64,000 nucleotides of DNA, from positions 21,700,001 to 21,764,000 of the forward strand of contig OU612075.1 of NCBI GenBank assembly GCA_914767715.1. The letters are read 5' to 3'. The stretch comes from Membranipora membranacea. Taxonomy: Eukaryota > Bryozoa > Gymnolaemata > Cheilostomatida > Membraniporidae. The notes beneath the pieces are model-generated. The model saw only the letters and a program-made list of their open reading frames with translations, did not search any database and had not been told where the DNA came from. Of the stretch, positions 24,771 through 37,788 are shown one piece after another. Made by a program: the position numbers and the translations under genes. Numbering within the stretch: position 1 is the first letter of the stretch; the number at the start of each line of letters is the position of its first letter.

Positions 24771-27736
24771 CTACAGCTTGAAAGAGAAGTCCTGACAATA
24801 ATGTGAGTGTATATAAAAGATTAAATTTTAGATGTAATATACAACAGCAATGAGCAATGAGGAAAGGTGCTAAGCTTTTGATAGTATCTGATTGAGTGAT
24901 TGATTGTATAACTATCACTAACTATAAAAGTTGCAAGAAAAATGTTGCTGGTACACTCTGCTTGTAAAAAATAGTGAATCTGCCATGACTGCAAAATAGG
25001 GTTGGAAAATAGTATTGTTAATATAGATGCACATGTGTCGCAAAAACAGCCTTTTCCCCTGGCAGTACCGTTTAGGGTGTCTGAGCCGACCTGAGGGGCA
25101 ACATTCTGGGTAATCATGTATAAGATGTTCATTGACAGTGTATATCCCCATTACTTGATTTTTAGTGCATTTGTCAACTAGGGAGTCATGATCATAATCT
25201 TGATTAGTTAAATCCCCAGTATATGAGATACATACATCCACCATTGGGGAGATATGGTGGCCAATAATTAGTCAGTTGATTCTTTTAGGAATGGGTACAG
25301 GACTTACTATTTGAGGCCGGCTCCAGTTAGTAGACACGCTGAATAGAGATTCCTTTGAGCTACCAGTGAGTTAGTAATCCTGATGAGTAGATTATTCTGG
25401 TAAGCAAATTAATCTGATGAGTAGATTATTCTGATGTGTAGAGTATTCGGATGTGTAGAGTATTCCGACGGGTACTTTATATGATGTAGTAGATAGTCCT
25501 CATGCCAAAAAGAGAATCATCTGAGACGCTCTGCACCTGTGTACTTCTCCGTGTAATAATAGTGTGAATGATATCCGATAGTTTAACTCAAGTATCATAT
25601 AAGAGTGTGTTATATTCCTCCAATACTGTACTTTTATTGTTTCCTCTAACCTCTATATGAGCACTGCTGTATATTCTGCTCACAGAGTAATAAAGAGTAA
25701 AAGGATATAGTGTTGTTCTGCTCTGCAGATAACCTGTTATTTCTGGATAATAAAATGTGTCAATGAAGCAAACATTAATAATTAGACATCACCTAAAAAG
25801 GCGCAAGGACAGAATACAATACAATACAATAAGACTTATTGATTGGCTAGTAATAATAAGACAATAATATCATTATTGATTAATCATAAGATAATCCAGA
25901 CTAACTCATAATTATAACTCTAGACTAAAATTATTATATGAGCCAAAGTTAATATATTCTCACCCTTATTACACTACCCTGCATGATTAAAGATTTTAAA
26001 TTAAATTTCAATATTGCTATTTGAAAATTCATGAAATATTAATCCCACCAATCATTAGAATTCTGCATACCAAGTATATACTAGTATATTAATTCTATGG
26101 ATTTTGGTAATTTTTCCAACGATTGCTAGACTGAAGGAATTTCAAAATTAAAAATCGCTAATCTCAGCATCTCACATAGTAATAAAAACTAATAAGGTTG
26201 ATCATCTGACCCCATTCCACATTTTACTACAGTTATAAATGTATGATTGTATTTGTTATATTGTTATGCCTATAGCTACAGACACAGCAGGCTAAATATA
26301 TAGCAAGCCTACATCTAACAAATTAATATCTAAATATACCTATTAGGCAAATAGTTCCAGTAAGAACAAGGGATGAAATGTACAGTACATGTAAAAACTG
26401 CAGGTAGTGCAATTAATAGCCATATAATAATAAAGTTATGTTGTTCCTCACCGCTGCTGCTATGAGAGTGAGCAGTTCGAGCGGTAGAGCTTTTGATTTT
26501 ATTCTGGGAAGGAAATTGCAGCCTAATACTGTACTAAACTGACTAACTTCCCAAATCTATGAAAACAAAAACATTCTCCAAGTGATACTTCAGCGCTCCA
26601 TCAATGTGCACTTTGTAATCTTTGTTTAATATTTTAAATTTTTAATGGTCATTCATCAATATTATTTGAAATCCTTTGATTCCTTTTTGTTGTAAATCTA
26701 TTTTCAGGTTAAGACATAGGTAGATACTTCCTGTGTGTTAGGTACTGGTACTGGTGAGAGTACAATTTATGTATGTAACCGATCCACTCATGTATCACTC
26801 AACGTACATTCATACCGAGATGTGTGTTAGAGAGTGTAATGAGTAGCCATAACTTATGAGTACTTAAAAAAACAGAGCTAGGGTGAAGTATCCTATCCTT
26901 CTGTGTGCAATATTATGCTAAGCGAAAATGTCATTTATAGATACAAACCTTGGGTAATGTTTCGACCTTGTATAATAATATTCCAGCCTATGTCGACTCT
27001 AAGACTCTGTATTATTCCCATGTGGAAAGTTGAATGTTAGCTTCAGTACAAATATTAATATATCCTGACTTTTGTTAACCCGATAAGCTGCTGAGATGAG
27101 CTCAAAGAGAACATATAGTTGTCTGATGAGTGATGGCTTGTCACAGAGGAATTCATGTTTCAAATGTATCAAAGCTATACGGGAAACACTTGGTCGTCAC
27201 CATACACCTGCCCACCACCCCAATAGGACAACAGAAAAAATTTGACAAGCTTCTATGGTGTGTGGTGTGTGACTCTATTGTACAATATTGGATAACTTAA
27301 CATGTGTATTGTAATTTTAATGTAACTGTTGACTGGAAAAGACATAAAAACTTGTGTAGTGTGATCTTGCATGTTCAATCAAATGTTCAGCAAAAAAAAT
27401 CATTTGACATTAGGATGTATAAACATAGTTTTATGAATTATAGTTAGACTCTTTCTAAACAATATACCTTCATCAACATAAAGGCAGCACATCAATCAGT
27501 AATCATCAATCATAATAGTGACCTGAAATTTAACATCTGACCTCTAGATATTTTTACTACTGACTACATGAGAAGAGTGTCTCACGGCGTAGTTCCCATC
27601 ATGAGGTGTGATACTCAGCGCACAAAATAACGCAGACAGTTTGATGCATTAGTATATAACATGAACTGCCAGCTTGCAGCGCTCACTATAAGAGGACCTC
27701 GTCCTCACCGAGGCACCATATAATATATCTCTACGC
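24771..27736. other. Gene-poor stretch upstream of the membrane-protein gene
   Basis: Apart from the tentative exon at 26452-26503 I see no coding sequence. Degenerate repeats of gtagattattctgatg type lie at 25380-25470 and an acaatacaatacaat run near 25820. Confidence 0.3.
26452..26503 (-). CDS. Possible signal-peptide exon of the membrane-protein gene
   Basis: On the minus strand, ttcccag/ precedes a 52-bp stretch ending in /gtgagg. In the frame that joins the 24674-24770 exon in phase 0 it reads IKSKALPLELLTLIAAA, which resembles the core of a secretory leader. It has no ATG, so a further upstream exon would be required. Weak evidence. Confidence 0.25.
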
Positions 27737-29617
27737 TCACTTATCCTCCTCATGTTCAGATTCTGATTCAGAGTCTGTATCTGTATGTTGTGTTTGTCTC
27801 GGACGGTTAGGATTCCCTGAGCCGGACATTATCCTACTGTCTGATTGGTCAGAGCAGTCTGAGTCTGAGTCACTGTATACAGGAGGTAACATATCATCAT
27901 CTATCGCAGTCTGAGAAGCTGATTTACCTACAGCAAAATCCTTCGGCCTAAAGAGACAAGACACAATATATTTTATGATGTTTAGTAAATGAGCTTTAAT
28001 TTAAGTATTTAAAATACTATAATACAATTCGGTCCAATGTCAAGATTTCTGTCCCACAGCCCAAGTTAACTAAAAAATGACTATAGGTATACACATATGG
28101 CCTGTCTGCATTGGAATTAATATTATGATAATTTGTCCATAAGAGTTGTGTATCCTGTGTGTTATGTTTGTGAAAAATCTTGGGAATCCCCAGTAAGTTA
28201 GCCCAATCAAAAATGTCAACAAGGACAGTCATAGTGAGATCACTTGGGAAATGACGAGAATTGAAACTGTACACAATTATGACAACAAATTTATGGTTGA
28301 TCAAGATAGTGTCTTGCTAATTGGCCTATCAATCACAATGTGTCAAACATCGATCATCTAAACCAACAAATTGTGAAATGTCAGGCATAAACGATTATGT
28401 TTATACTAACTAGGGACCACTGGTGGGTTGCATAACCTAAATACAAGTATACTGAATAATACAGCTAGAGTGGGCATATGCGTTTTATAGTAAGATACGC
28501 ACCACATGTTATTCTCTTGTATGTGTTTGATCTGCTCCTTATATAATATAGAAGTTATCTCTGCTTTCACTTTGTCTCCTTCTTCTATAGGAGTTACCAT
28601 CACATAATCATCTGAAATTATAATAGTAATGGTAATAGTAATTAACCTTTTACATGTCCGATAGGAAAAATATCTCAATGACCGGGCAAAGATTGCGCTT
28701 TATCACATTTACTTGGGTTCATCATCATTTAACGCTACTTTACACACACACACACACATATATATAATATATCTATACCAGAGACTAAAAAGACTACAGA
28801 TCCAAATCCTACTGTGTCTAAGTCTCACAGACTGCAGGCAATCATAGACAGTATTACATTAGTGAGCTGTAGCTGATGGTGTTCAAATCAGTATATATTG
28901 GGACTTGATAGCCTCGAACCTGGCTGGACATTTCAATCAGAATGGTGCAAAATGCCGTGCAACACACAGTGTGTCTCACATAGTTAGAATTTGTATGTGT
29001 CATATCGCGGCTATCAAGAGAGAAGATTTCCTTTATAACCATCAGTATATGCTACAGTAGTTATCTTACCTCGTTTAATCCAGATATTCCGTCGGAACTT
29101 TGTCGGCATACTGACCATAAATTGCTCTCCTCGGTTATTGATAACCTGAACAAATATAAATCTAATACTAATAACACAGAAAAACAACATCATTCAGTCA
29201 GTATTTTGGGAGTTGCTCATCTGTCAGAGATAGCACTGTGGAGAATTTGGTGTGAGTAGCACAACTCAAATGTAAAAAAAAATTGATTGATTCTAATTCA
29301 TGAGTTCATTTGATAAATTTGATGATCTTAAAATATATTATAATCAAGTCTCTGGGTGATTATGGATAAGCATATAGGTTTATTTCTCTGCTTCTCTACT
29401 GAGAGGATAAAATATGCAGTTATAGTATGTGATTATATACTGACGTAGGATTCCCTATGTGGATTACTGATGTACCTGATATTTTGTTATTTACCTGATG
29501 TAGATTATTACCACAGCTAGAGACGACCTTGACTATCTGTTGATCGTTCTCTGGTAACACAAACTCATCCAGTACCTCCTTTATTACATGCTTCCTCTTT
29601 GTCGCCTTCGATGTCAT
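27737..29617 (-). CDS. EIF1AD: Probable RNA-binding protein EIF1AD
   Basis: Minus-strand exons: 29495-29617 (ATG), 29070-29145, 28503-28611, 27737-27947 (TGA); 172 residues, close to the vertebrate length, phases 0, 1 and 0+2 consistent. The N-terminus [18 protein letters not shown] and CGNNLHQ are hallmarks of the family. The S1-like/eIF1A fold continues with [20 protein letters not shown] and [12 protein letters not shown]. The C-terminus is a low-complexity acidic Ser/Asp/Glu tail ([13 protein letters not shown]), as in other EIF1AD proteins. EIF1AD is a nuclear eIF1A-related protein linked to pre-40S ribosome maturation. It has no coding neighbour within 2 kb upstream. Confidence 0.96.
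28741..28772. repeat. CA/TA microsatellite
   Basis: acacacacacacacac followed by tatatataatatat in the EIF1AD neighbourhood (third intron side). Confidence 0.85.
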
Positions 29618-30529
29618 TTTTCTGTCTTTGTTTATTCAGCTTGCATGCTTTTCAAAATACCAATATTGAAAATATTAGTGAGGTGGTTTCAATGAAAATA
29701 ACTATTGTCATCACACCAAGGGATAGCAGTGAAAAGGCCTTAGAAGGCAGGTCAAGATCCCCGGTACAAGTAGTTATTCTTGATTATGTACTGGCACACC
29801 ACTGATTCCAGCAGGGTCTGCAAATACCGGATATTTACTGTGTGACTGTATGGTCTACATACCCATTTAGTGTGCTACACTAGAGAGACCACACTCTCGG
29901 AATCTTCAAAATCCTCACACTGATCTACTCTTCTACCTAACCTTTTGAGGAAATCAACTGCTGCTTAGGTCTGTTGTTAACTTTTGCTACTGACTGAATA
30001 GGAAGTGTGCCAATTGGACAGCAGTCACATAAAAAATTAATCACTTTTGTCTTGTCTTGCAGAACTTTTCAATGGTTTACGCAGAAGGAAATGATAGCTT
30101 ATCCTATCCTATCATGTGTCAGGGATAATCAACCCTGACTTCAACCCTGTGGATAAACGCTGCCAGTGATTATATTATGATGTATGTGATGTATATCATT
30201 GGGATATGGCATATACATCTCACTGGCGATTACATGGTAATCTTTGATAAAGTTAATATATATATATTATATCCTTAACTCACGGCTATTCACAGCATTG
30301 ATTGCTTAATTGAGACAGCAGCACAATTTTATATCATAGTTCCAGACAGGTGTGTGATCAACAAGTCAATGCCTTTTCAGTATCTCGTAATGGAGAGCTG
30401 ATTAAAGAATATACATAGTTCAAGGTGGGAGTGCATCAGCTTATTGGCTCTTTGCAAAGGACTACCACATTTCCTTGGACTTTGTGTGAGTAGGGGGTGG
30501 GAAGGATGAAAGTTCACAATTTTCAGTGA

Positions 30530-30645
30530 ATGTTCAGATAGTGTTCAGGTAGTTTTCAGTGAATGTGCAGATAGTGTTCAGATAGTGTTCAGATAATGTT
30601 CAGATATTATTCAGATAATATTCAGATAATGTTCAGATAATATAT
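30530..30645. repeat. 11-12 bp minisatellite
   Basis: About ten degenerate units of gttcagataat / gttcagatagt in tandem. Confidence 0.85.
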
Positions 30646-30886
30646 TTACTGTTCAATTCTCATACTGAAAACAGATGATCAGAAGAAATTTCTAGTAGGC
30701 CTAAACCTTTCAGCATATCAGAAGAGTTATCATTATGAGCATTAGGAAAAATTATGAAGTTAGAATATGGGGCCGAACAATTAGAAAGAACATTGTGAAT
30801 GGAGAGAGGATTACCATTCACAACATGGGCGTCTAAGGCCCCCAAAGCCCATACTTTCCAGCCCCACCTAACCCACTTCTGAAAGG

Positions 30887-31238
30887 CAAGGGCGTCAGAA
30901 GGGGTGCTCAGGGTGCTCAAGTGAGCACCCCTTGGGAGGTTTAAATTTTTTTTTTTTTGACAATTGGAACTCAATGTTTTCTTTTATCGCTAGAACTTTC
31001 AATCGGGGCCCGGGCAAGAGGCTGTTAAATTTTTTTTTGTATCATGCTTGGTGTTGCTCATCCATAAAAGTTGGCTGGTATGTACCAGAATGTCTCTTTT
31101 TGGGTCTCGAATTTCAAAGAATTTCCGTAGGCGGGAGGGCGCACAGGCGCCCCTCCCGCACCCTCCCCGCTTACACATGCCACTAACTACTCCACAGCTA
31201 AAAGGAGCACCCCTTGGTAAATCCTTCTGACGCCCATG
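30887..31238. mobile_element. Non-autonomous hAT-type element (MITE) with intact target duplication
   Basis: The 352-bp element begins caagggcgtcagaagg and ends ccttctgacgcccatg, giving terminal inverted repeats CA(A/T)GGGCGTCAGAAGG. It is flanked on both sides by the perfect 8-bp direct repeat ctgaaagg (30879-30886 and 31239-31246). An 8-bp target duplication with CA...TG ends is the hAT superfamily signature. Subterminal ggggtgctc / gagcacccc is also inverted. It has no transposase. Confidence 0.85.
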
Positions 31239-32044
31239 CTGAAAGGTACATGAAATTTGTTCCCTGAAAATCAATCAAAGGTTAAGGGGGTATTGATGCC
31301 TATCGAACCTTTGTTTTGTTGTGTGAAATGATCTGGGCTAATGATTTATTGTCTTACAACGCCTCAAGATAGACTGCCTCCACAACACGCCCGTCACCAA
31401 AGACTGGTCAAAGAGTCTTTTCAGAACTGAATATTAGATTATAATGCTATATATCTTTGGCTCTTTCCCAATTACAGTACATACATACCGGTGGCTCTTA
31501 ACATATGAATGAATAGCCTACATGTTTATGCATTTTTCTATGTAGGCCTAGTAAAGCAATGAAGAGGGAGTTCATTGAGTCAAGTAATGCTATAATGGTA
31601 TACACAACCTATATTATAGCTTTTGTTACTTTAGTGACAACATCAATGAGTGCAATGAATAACAAGAGCATGGATTATTAATGATTATTAATTGATACAC
31701 ACTGGCTGGTGACAGTCACACTATTCTCCCTGGTCACACTGACATACAAGTTGACACTGAGAATAGCATCATCATCATCATCAATATCATGCCTTAAATT
31801 TGTCCAAGGAGTACAACTTGATTTGCCAATGTTATTTCAGATACAATTCCCAAGGGCCAACCACCCTCATCATCAGGTGTTAGCCCAACAACAACAAAAA
31901 CAATCATCTCCAGTAGAGGAGAGCAGTCTATCTCCTATGGTCTGTCACAACGGTTGTGACAGACCCACCTCATCACTGTGCAAAATCGGTTCCTATTCAG
32001 AGCTTATTCCATGCGGGATAATGATTGTATAAATAGATGAAGTT

Positions 32045-32106
32045 ATACCAGAGACTATAGATATATCTATATCTATATCTATTCTATATCTATAGTCTCT
32101 GGTTAT
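32045..32106. repeat. Imperfect hairpin
   Basis: Arms ataccagagactatagatat and complement (tatagtctctggttat) flank a tatctatatc core. Confidence 0.75.
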
Positions 32107-32642
32107 ACCTACATTGTATAATTACAATTGAATTGAATAAGTTGTCTACTTATACCATACATTGAATAATTATAGTTGCATAATTTTGCGAGGAATGTGG
32201 TATAATCATTGTATAAAGGGGAAAAATGAAGGTATAAACATGATTATTCAGACTTATGCCCAGTGTATAATCATTGAAATGATTGAATAGGAAATGATTT
32301 TGCACAGTGCATGTCCATAGATAGACTGCTCTGCTCTACTGGAGACTTTGGAAGGTTATTTTGCTGAACACAGAAGAATAGAATATAGACACTAAATGTT
32401 ATATCTGAGCCCAGTTAATAGTTTACAGCTGGCCTCTTGACATACAATGCAGATGAAAGAGTGAAACATGTAGCTGAACATGTCCAGAAATCCACACTTC
32501 ACGGGAGCTGACATCTTGGATTCCCAAACAGCCAATCATATAACTTTTAACATGTATCACATTTTAAATGGCCAATGAGTAGCGAGGATAAATAATGTTA
32601 CCACACAACTACGACCCTCTGAAAATTCCCAAGCTGGCACAA

Positions 32643-33155
32643 GCACAGAAGCACAGGTCTACTCCAAAACCTGGGATTTTGGCAATGTTTGACTGCCCCC
32701 TTGAGTTTTTGTTGTTTTGTTGTTTGAAGGTAATTCATGGGTTAGAAAACACATCCAACCTTCATGGTCTCTGTAGTCAAAAGAAATTTGGACAGCAATT
32801 CCCTGAGTATTCTGTTTGAACAATGAACTCCCTCTTCATTGGTTTGAAAGACTAGTACCTCCTAAGCTGCTCATACATACCTCATTTGATGGATTTAGTC
32901 ACCTGTAGCTCTTTCAGCAAACAATCTCAGTTCAAAAATCTTTTGAAATCATGCATAGACTCAGATAAACATTGGCTCAAACAAAATAGAATCCTCAGGG
33001 AAGTGCTGTCCAAGTTTCTTTTGACTCCAGAGACCATGAAAGTTGGATGCGTTTTCTAAACCATGAATTACCTTCAAACAACAAAAACTCAAGGGGGGGG
33101 GGGGCAGTCAAACATTGCCAAAATCCCAGGTTTTGGAGTAGACCTGTGCTCTGTT
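32643..33155. mobile_element. Foldback element, arms about 170-180 bp
   Basis: The left arm from about 32650 (cacaggtctactccaaaacc) to 32820 reappears as the reverse complement at about 32975-33150, with roughly 90 percent identity by eye. The spacer is about 150 bp. The G-run at 33094-33103 is an expansion within one arm. No coding potential; class not determined. Confidence 0.75.
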
Positions 33156-33304
33156 CATCTCCCCTGAATATATTGATTGGCTCTACTAAAGCAGCATGTC
33201 TACGAGGAAGAATACTCCCCACTGTCTCACCTAGATTATCCTCAAACTGGTAGATCAGGGATAGTTCTCCCTGATAAGATTAAATAAAATAATAATTTAC
33301 TATA

Positions 33305-33520
33305 ATAATTGATTGATTTATACATATATTTATATTATATATATATATTTGTTACAATATATATTCCTTCATAAAACATTATAATTGACTATGTATAGAT
33401 TTGAATATATATTATTTGACCATGTATACTGCTTTGTCATCAGGGGTTCTGTAGTTTGTTCAAGTCCAGTGGTTGGCATATATATATATATAATATACAG
33501 TAGGACTATATATATATTTC
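33305..33520. repeat. AT microsatellite cluster
   Basis: Runs of tatatata separated by short AT-rich sequence. Confidence 0.75.
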
Positions 33521-34171
33521 ATACTAGCCTTGAACAAATTTCAGAAGAGAAAGCCTGTGATTAATGATCGAGAGAACATTAAGTTTTCTACTCACTAGCA
33601 GCTAGTGCACTGACTTGTCCCTACAAAGTCAATCAAGGAGACAATACTTCTTAAAAGTTTATGCATGTACTTACTAGCTATGTCATTCACTCACCACTGT
33701 GTTACATGCACTGGCCTCCTGTCATCTAGTGGTCAAGGTCTCGCCCAGCGGATTAGACCTGCACACTTCGTCTTTGGTAAAATGAAAAAAGAGAATTAGA
33801 TACTTGATGTAGAGCCAAGTGCATCATACAGTTGTCAAAGTCTATAGTTCAATTTAATACAACAGGATAGTATTCCTAAGGGGCAAATCCCCCCTCACCA
33901 CAGCCTACATGTCTGAATGCCAGTCATCTAGTACATAATAAACAGTTGTTGATGAGCAGCATGGCACAGTAGAACTGTATATGATACTGTTGTATACAGG
34001 GCTTCAGAAGATGAAGATGTCACATGGTGTTGCATGTAATATTTACCCTTATAATGTTTTTTAGAAAAAGAGATATAGAAAGAGCCAACAGAAGTAATAT
34101 CACATTAAACACAGGAGTTAACGACAATCTACCTAACCATACTTTGCAATACCCGGTGCTTATCTTCAAAC

Positions 34172-37100
34172 ATGGACAGTAACAAATTTAGCGCGTGAGT
34201 TATTTACACACTTTCACATTTTCAATTGCATTCAAGTGCATTATAAGCGGATATCAAAGATTGGTCTCTATATGTGGCACAGAAGTTATGTATATAGCAT
34301 TGAATTGTGTGATGGAGCACAACTCATTCTTTCAACTAAAAAGCAGGCAATGTATTGTTTATTTGAGTTGATAATAATAGGCCTAAAGTCTCTTGCATGT
34401 CTTTGACTTTTGCATGACATACCATACCATTTGCTGTGTATAAGAAATGGTTGTTTTGGATTTAACTTACTTCTATTCACTTCGGGTTTACATGTTGTCT
34501 GTAGTCAGTTATTTTTATTTCCAGTTTGAAAGATGATAGTGATATTAGTGATGACGAGGAAACTAAACAACAGAAGGATATAGCTAAGCTCCTCCCACTC
34601 CCAATACAGGTTTGTCTCTCCCCCACATATAATAAAGACCATGGGCTCCACATGGTGCTCACCTATAATTTGTTTCCGGTTGACACTTGATTTAAGATGT
34701 AACACATCTCCAAACTGGTCTTCAAATACATTTTAGCTACTGGCCGACCCGGATATAGATAACTTTCTGTCCAAATCGACCACAGTATACCTTATACCAG
34801 AGATATAAAAGCGGCCACTCTGAGCACACTGACCAACCATCGAGGGAGAACAAGGACTAGTTCCAATATTTCAACTATATAGGACAAATCGTATCTGTGA
34901 TCAACTTAAATCTGAGCAGGAGCTGTATGGTGAAGATAAGACACCTAATGCTGATCTTTGATTATTTATTATAGAAGGTTGAATGCGGAGAAGGAGAACA
35001 CAAGTTACAGTATAATTACTCTTTGTGGTTCTCTAGAAAAACTCCTGGCAGTACAGGAAAAGTTAGCCAGAGCTACGATCAGCATCTCAAACATATCACT
35101 ACATTTCCCTCTGTAAGTTACAGTGTGTGTTCTAAGTGCGCGCACGATTTATTATGATTTTGGGTGTTCATCAGGTTAGATAAGTAAGAGTTGTTTTTTC
35201 TCTGAGCTATTAGTTCTGAGAGAAAACAACTCCAATTTAGATCGCACTCATTTTCTAGATCGTGATGAGAATGTTTAACCACTGTCGACTACAAGCACAG
35301 TATATATACTGAACACCAACAGATCATATACTGTACACTGAATTTTATTTGACTCACCAGACTGTGATCCATATCTTTTCAACACTGTTATTGCAATAAC
35401 ATAATTTGCCCCTGAGGACATTTTCGCCTTTCCGTAAATACTTGAAACAGTGAATTCGATAGCAAGCTAACATTGGCTAACTTACGTAACTCATTACACT
35501 GCAAAAGCTCCTACCTTAGCTAGCGATGATTGGTGTTGGCCAACATCAAGTCACCCTCAAAGTAGGTAAACTAACATCTAGCTAACAGTAACTCATCAAG
35601 GGAAGACGATGTTACTTTATATTATACATCCCATCTCACCACTGTTCTGTATACATGTATGTATATCTTATGTCTGTTGTAGGTTGAGCGGTTTTGGTTA
35701 TATTATATATACATGTATATGTATGTATATATCATCTTTGTTATTTTAGGTAGAGAGGTTTTGGTTATATTACAGTCATTTAGTCAGACCAAGTGATCTC
35801 ACAGGCTCCAGTGATTATCATTTATTCAAAGAGAATATCCGCCCAATGTGGGAGGTAAGAACAAAACTTGTATCTAAGATGAACGGTATGGTGGGTGTAA
35901 ACAATATAGAATAAGCAACAAATTCTCTCTAGGCGACTAGGCGTGGGGAATGCATATCTACCCTGTTTGCATGTATTGTGTAAACTTGGTACACAGTATG
36001 GCACTTTAAGTATTATGCAGAAATGAACTTGGGTCTAGGAGCATTTAAATGACGCATGAAGTCCGATAACTGTAGATCATACTAAGATACGACCAGCCAT
36101 CAGGGAACTTCTCTTAAACATTTGGTCTCCTCGGTCATCTCCTAGATGCTTTATTTTTCTTATTGATACAAGCTTGGTTATTATCACCGGCTGCTATCAA
36201 CATATTTTGGCATATTTACCACTTGATCGTTACCAATAGCCACTTATTTTATATTTTTGTTGGCATCAGCAAGGTTACTTGTTTACAATTATGGTTACGC
36301 TTGCTCAGTTTTAATTCGGGCTGTCTCTGTTTAATTCTGTATGAGCTATTTTTATACCATACTTGTTTGTGTTAACAGGACGATGCCAACAAGGAGGGAG
36401 GTAAGTGGATAGTTAGACTGAAGAAGGGGCTGGCCTCTCGATGCTGGGAGAACTTAATAGTAGCCATGCTTGGTGAACAGTTCATGGTCGGTGATGAGAT
36501 ATGTGGAGCAGTAATCTCTATAAGATTCCAGGTAATCATATTTTCTCATGGATAAGATCTTGAGTGTTAGTATGTTGACACCCTTCTCTACACGATGATG
36601 GTGTAGTTCAGGGAGCCTTCAGGCAGGGGAAGGGTGTGAGATTGAGGCTGGAGTAACAGACAGTAGACTTTCAGATCAAATCTATTGGATTCAATGTTTT
36701 GTAACGTTGTTGTGAATCTGTAATTTTACACAATTAAGATGGTGACTTATATAGCCAGTGTAACATCACACTGCCCCAAATTAATTCTAAAACACAGCAA
36801 GGACCAAACAGGGTTGTGAATGATGTGCAAATCAGTATACCATCTTTGCTATATACAAAAATGTCCTGTATATATTGTGTTGCCCACTTTGAATCTTGTG
36901 ACCAGGTGACCAGGTGAGGTCACACTGAGAAGTGAATAAAGTACAATGATTGTTTGATTTTAGGAGGATATCTTGTCATTATGGAACAGATCATCATCAG
37001 ATAACGTGGTAACTTCTCGTATTCGTGATACACTAAAGAGAGTACTAAACCTACCTCCTAATACTATCATGGAGTATAAAACACATAACGACAGTCTCAG

Positions 37101-37788
37101 GTATTAATTACCATACTATGCTGCGTATAATCTACTCTGTGGGTTAAAATCGCAAGTCTGTCTCTGTCCGGAGACTGAGAAATAAAGGTGCCTTGAGGGC
37201 GCGGCCGCCATATTTGGGGCCAAGTTACTCTCAGTTTGCAAGCAGGTCGAAGCACACCTGTGGCGTCAACTGAGCCCAGTAGTTGGTAGACTACAGTGGA
37301 GTTTGAACCGGAGACCTCCAAGGCTTGCAGGTTGGAGGGCAGGCTCTTCTAACCAACTGAGCTACCTCCTACATCTTACGCCGTGACTCTCAGATACATG
37401 GTGAACTGGCTAACACACTTTGTCTGCTTCTGTGGATGTATTTTATGTTTGGGTTTTTGGTAAGGATTGCTATGAGATTGATCTAAGAGAACCCTTCATG
37501 GTTATACAATAATCCCGACAGTCCTAAGGGCGTCACATGACTTTTTAGCTTTTTAGCTAACTGGTGCTCTTTAGCTGAAAAGTCTTCATGCTCTTGCTAA
37601 CCTCTGGCGTTATGTGGTCAAGTGTTAGTACTTACTATCCAGTTATTATTTTTCTCCCGTAGCAGACGTGATTACTCTTTAAAGTTACAAACAATCACAA
37701 GATTAATTCAATAAATTTTTAGTAACTTATACATTATTATTTCAGGGATAAATCCAGTTACAGAAACACAGACATATTCACTAGATAG
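34172..37788 (+). CDS. EIF4E2: Eukaryotic initiation factor 4E type 2 (4EHP)
   Basis: Exons: 34172-34194 (ATG), 34525-34609, 34975-35112, 35750-35854, 36379-36531, 36964-37100, 37746-37788 (TAG); 227 residues, all in phase. The start MDSNKFSALKDDSD matches the short first exon of animal 4EHP. Core motifs follow: LQYNYSLWFSRKTPG (the aromatic cap contact is Tyr, as in 4EHP, not Trp), SQSYDQHLKHI, VERFWLYYSHLVRP, MWEDDANKEGGKWIVRL, GLASRCWENLIVAMLGEQF, EICGAVISIRFQEDI and RIRDTLKRVLNLPPN. 4EHP binds the m7G cap but poorly binds eIF4G, and it acts as a translational repressor with partners such as GIGYF. A decoy copy of the exon-4 acceptor lies 67 bp upstream of the real one. A SINE has landed in the last intron. 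Confidence 0.97.
35671..35705 (+). repeat. Duplicated acceptor and start of eIF4E2 exon 4
   Basis: tgttgtag/gttgagcggttttggtt plus atatta repeats the true junction (ttttag/gtagagaggttttggtt plus atatta at 35750), then breaks off into a tatatacatg tract. It has no partner donor that keeps the frame, so it is a decoy or an unused alternative acceptor. Confidence 0.8.
37128..37375 (-). mobile_element. tRNA-derived SINE, near full length, minus strand
   Basis: The reverse complement has A box gtagctcagttggttagaag and B box-like ccggttcaaactcc, then gtgtgcttcgacctgcttgc, which matches the body of the SINE at 15955-16210. It lies in the last intron of EIF4E2 in antisense orientation. Confidence 0.8.

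Larger units (their letters stand above)
29618..34171. other. Gene-free region rich in mobile elements
   Basis: No exon with family similarity found on either strand. It carries a gttcagataat minisatellite, a hAT-type MITE, a hairpin and a foldback element, each listed separately, plus long AT runs. Confidence 0.4.

Noticed and set aside
30999-31274. Overlapping open frames on both strands near 31,000
   Set aside because: They fall inside the hAT-type MITE and arise from its GC-rich inverted sequences.
31709-32032. 107-codon open frame
   Set aside because: Ser/Gln runs come from simple repeats (atcatcatc, caacaacaa); no domain and no neighbouring exons.
34790-34815. TATA box (agatataaaagcggc) within an EIF4E2 intron
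   Set aside because: It lies between confirmed exons 2 and 3, and no alternative first exon with an ATG in frame was seen downstream.
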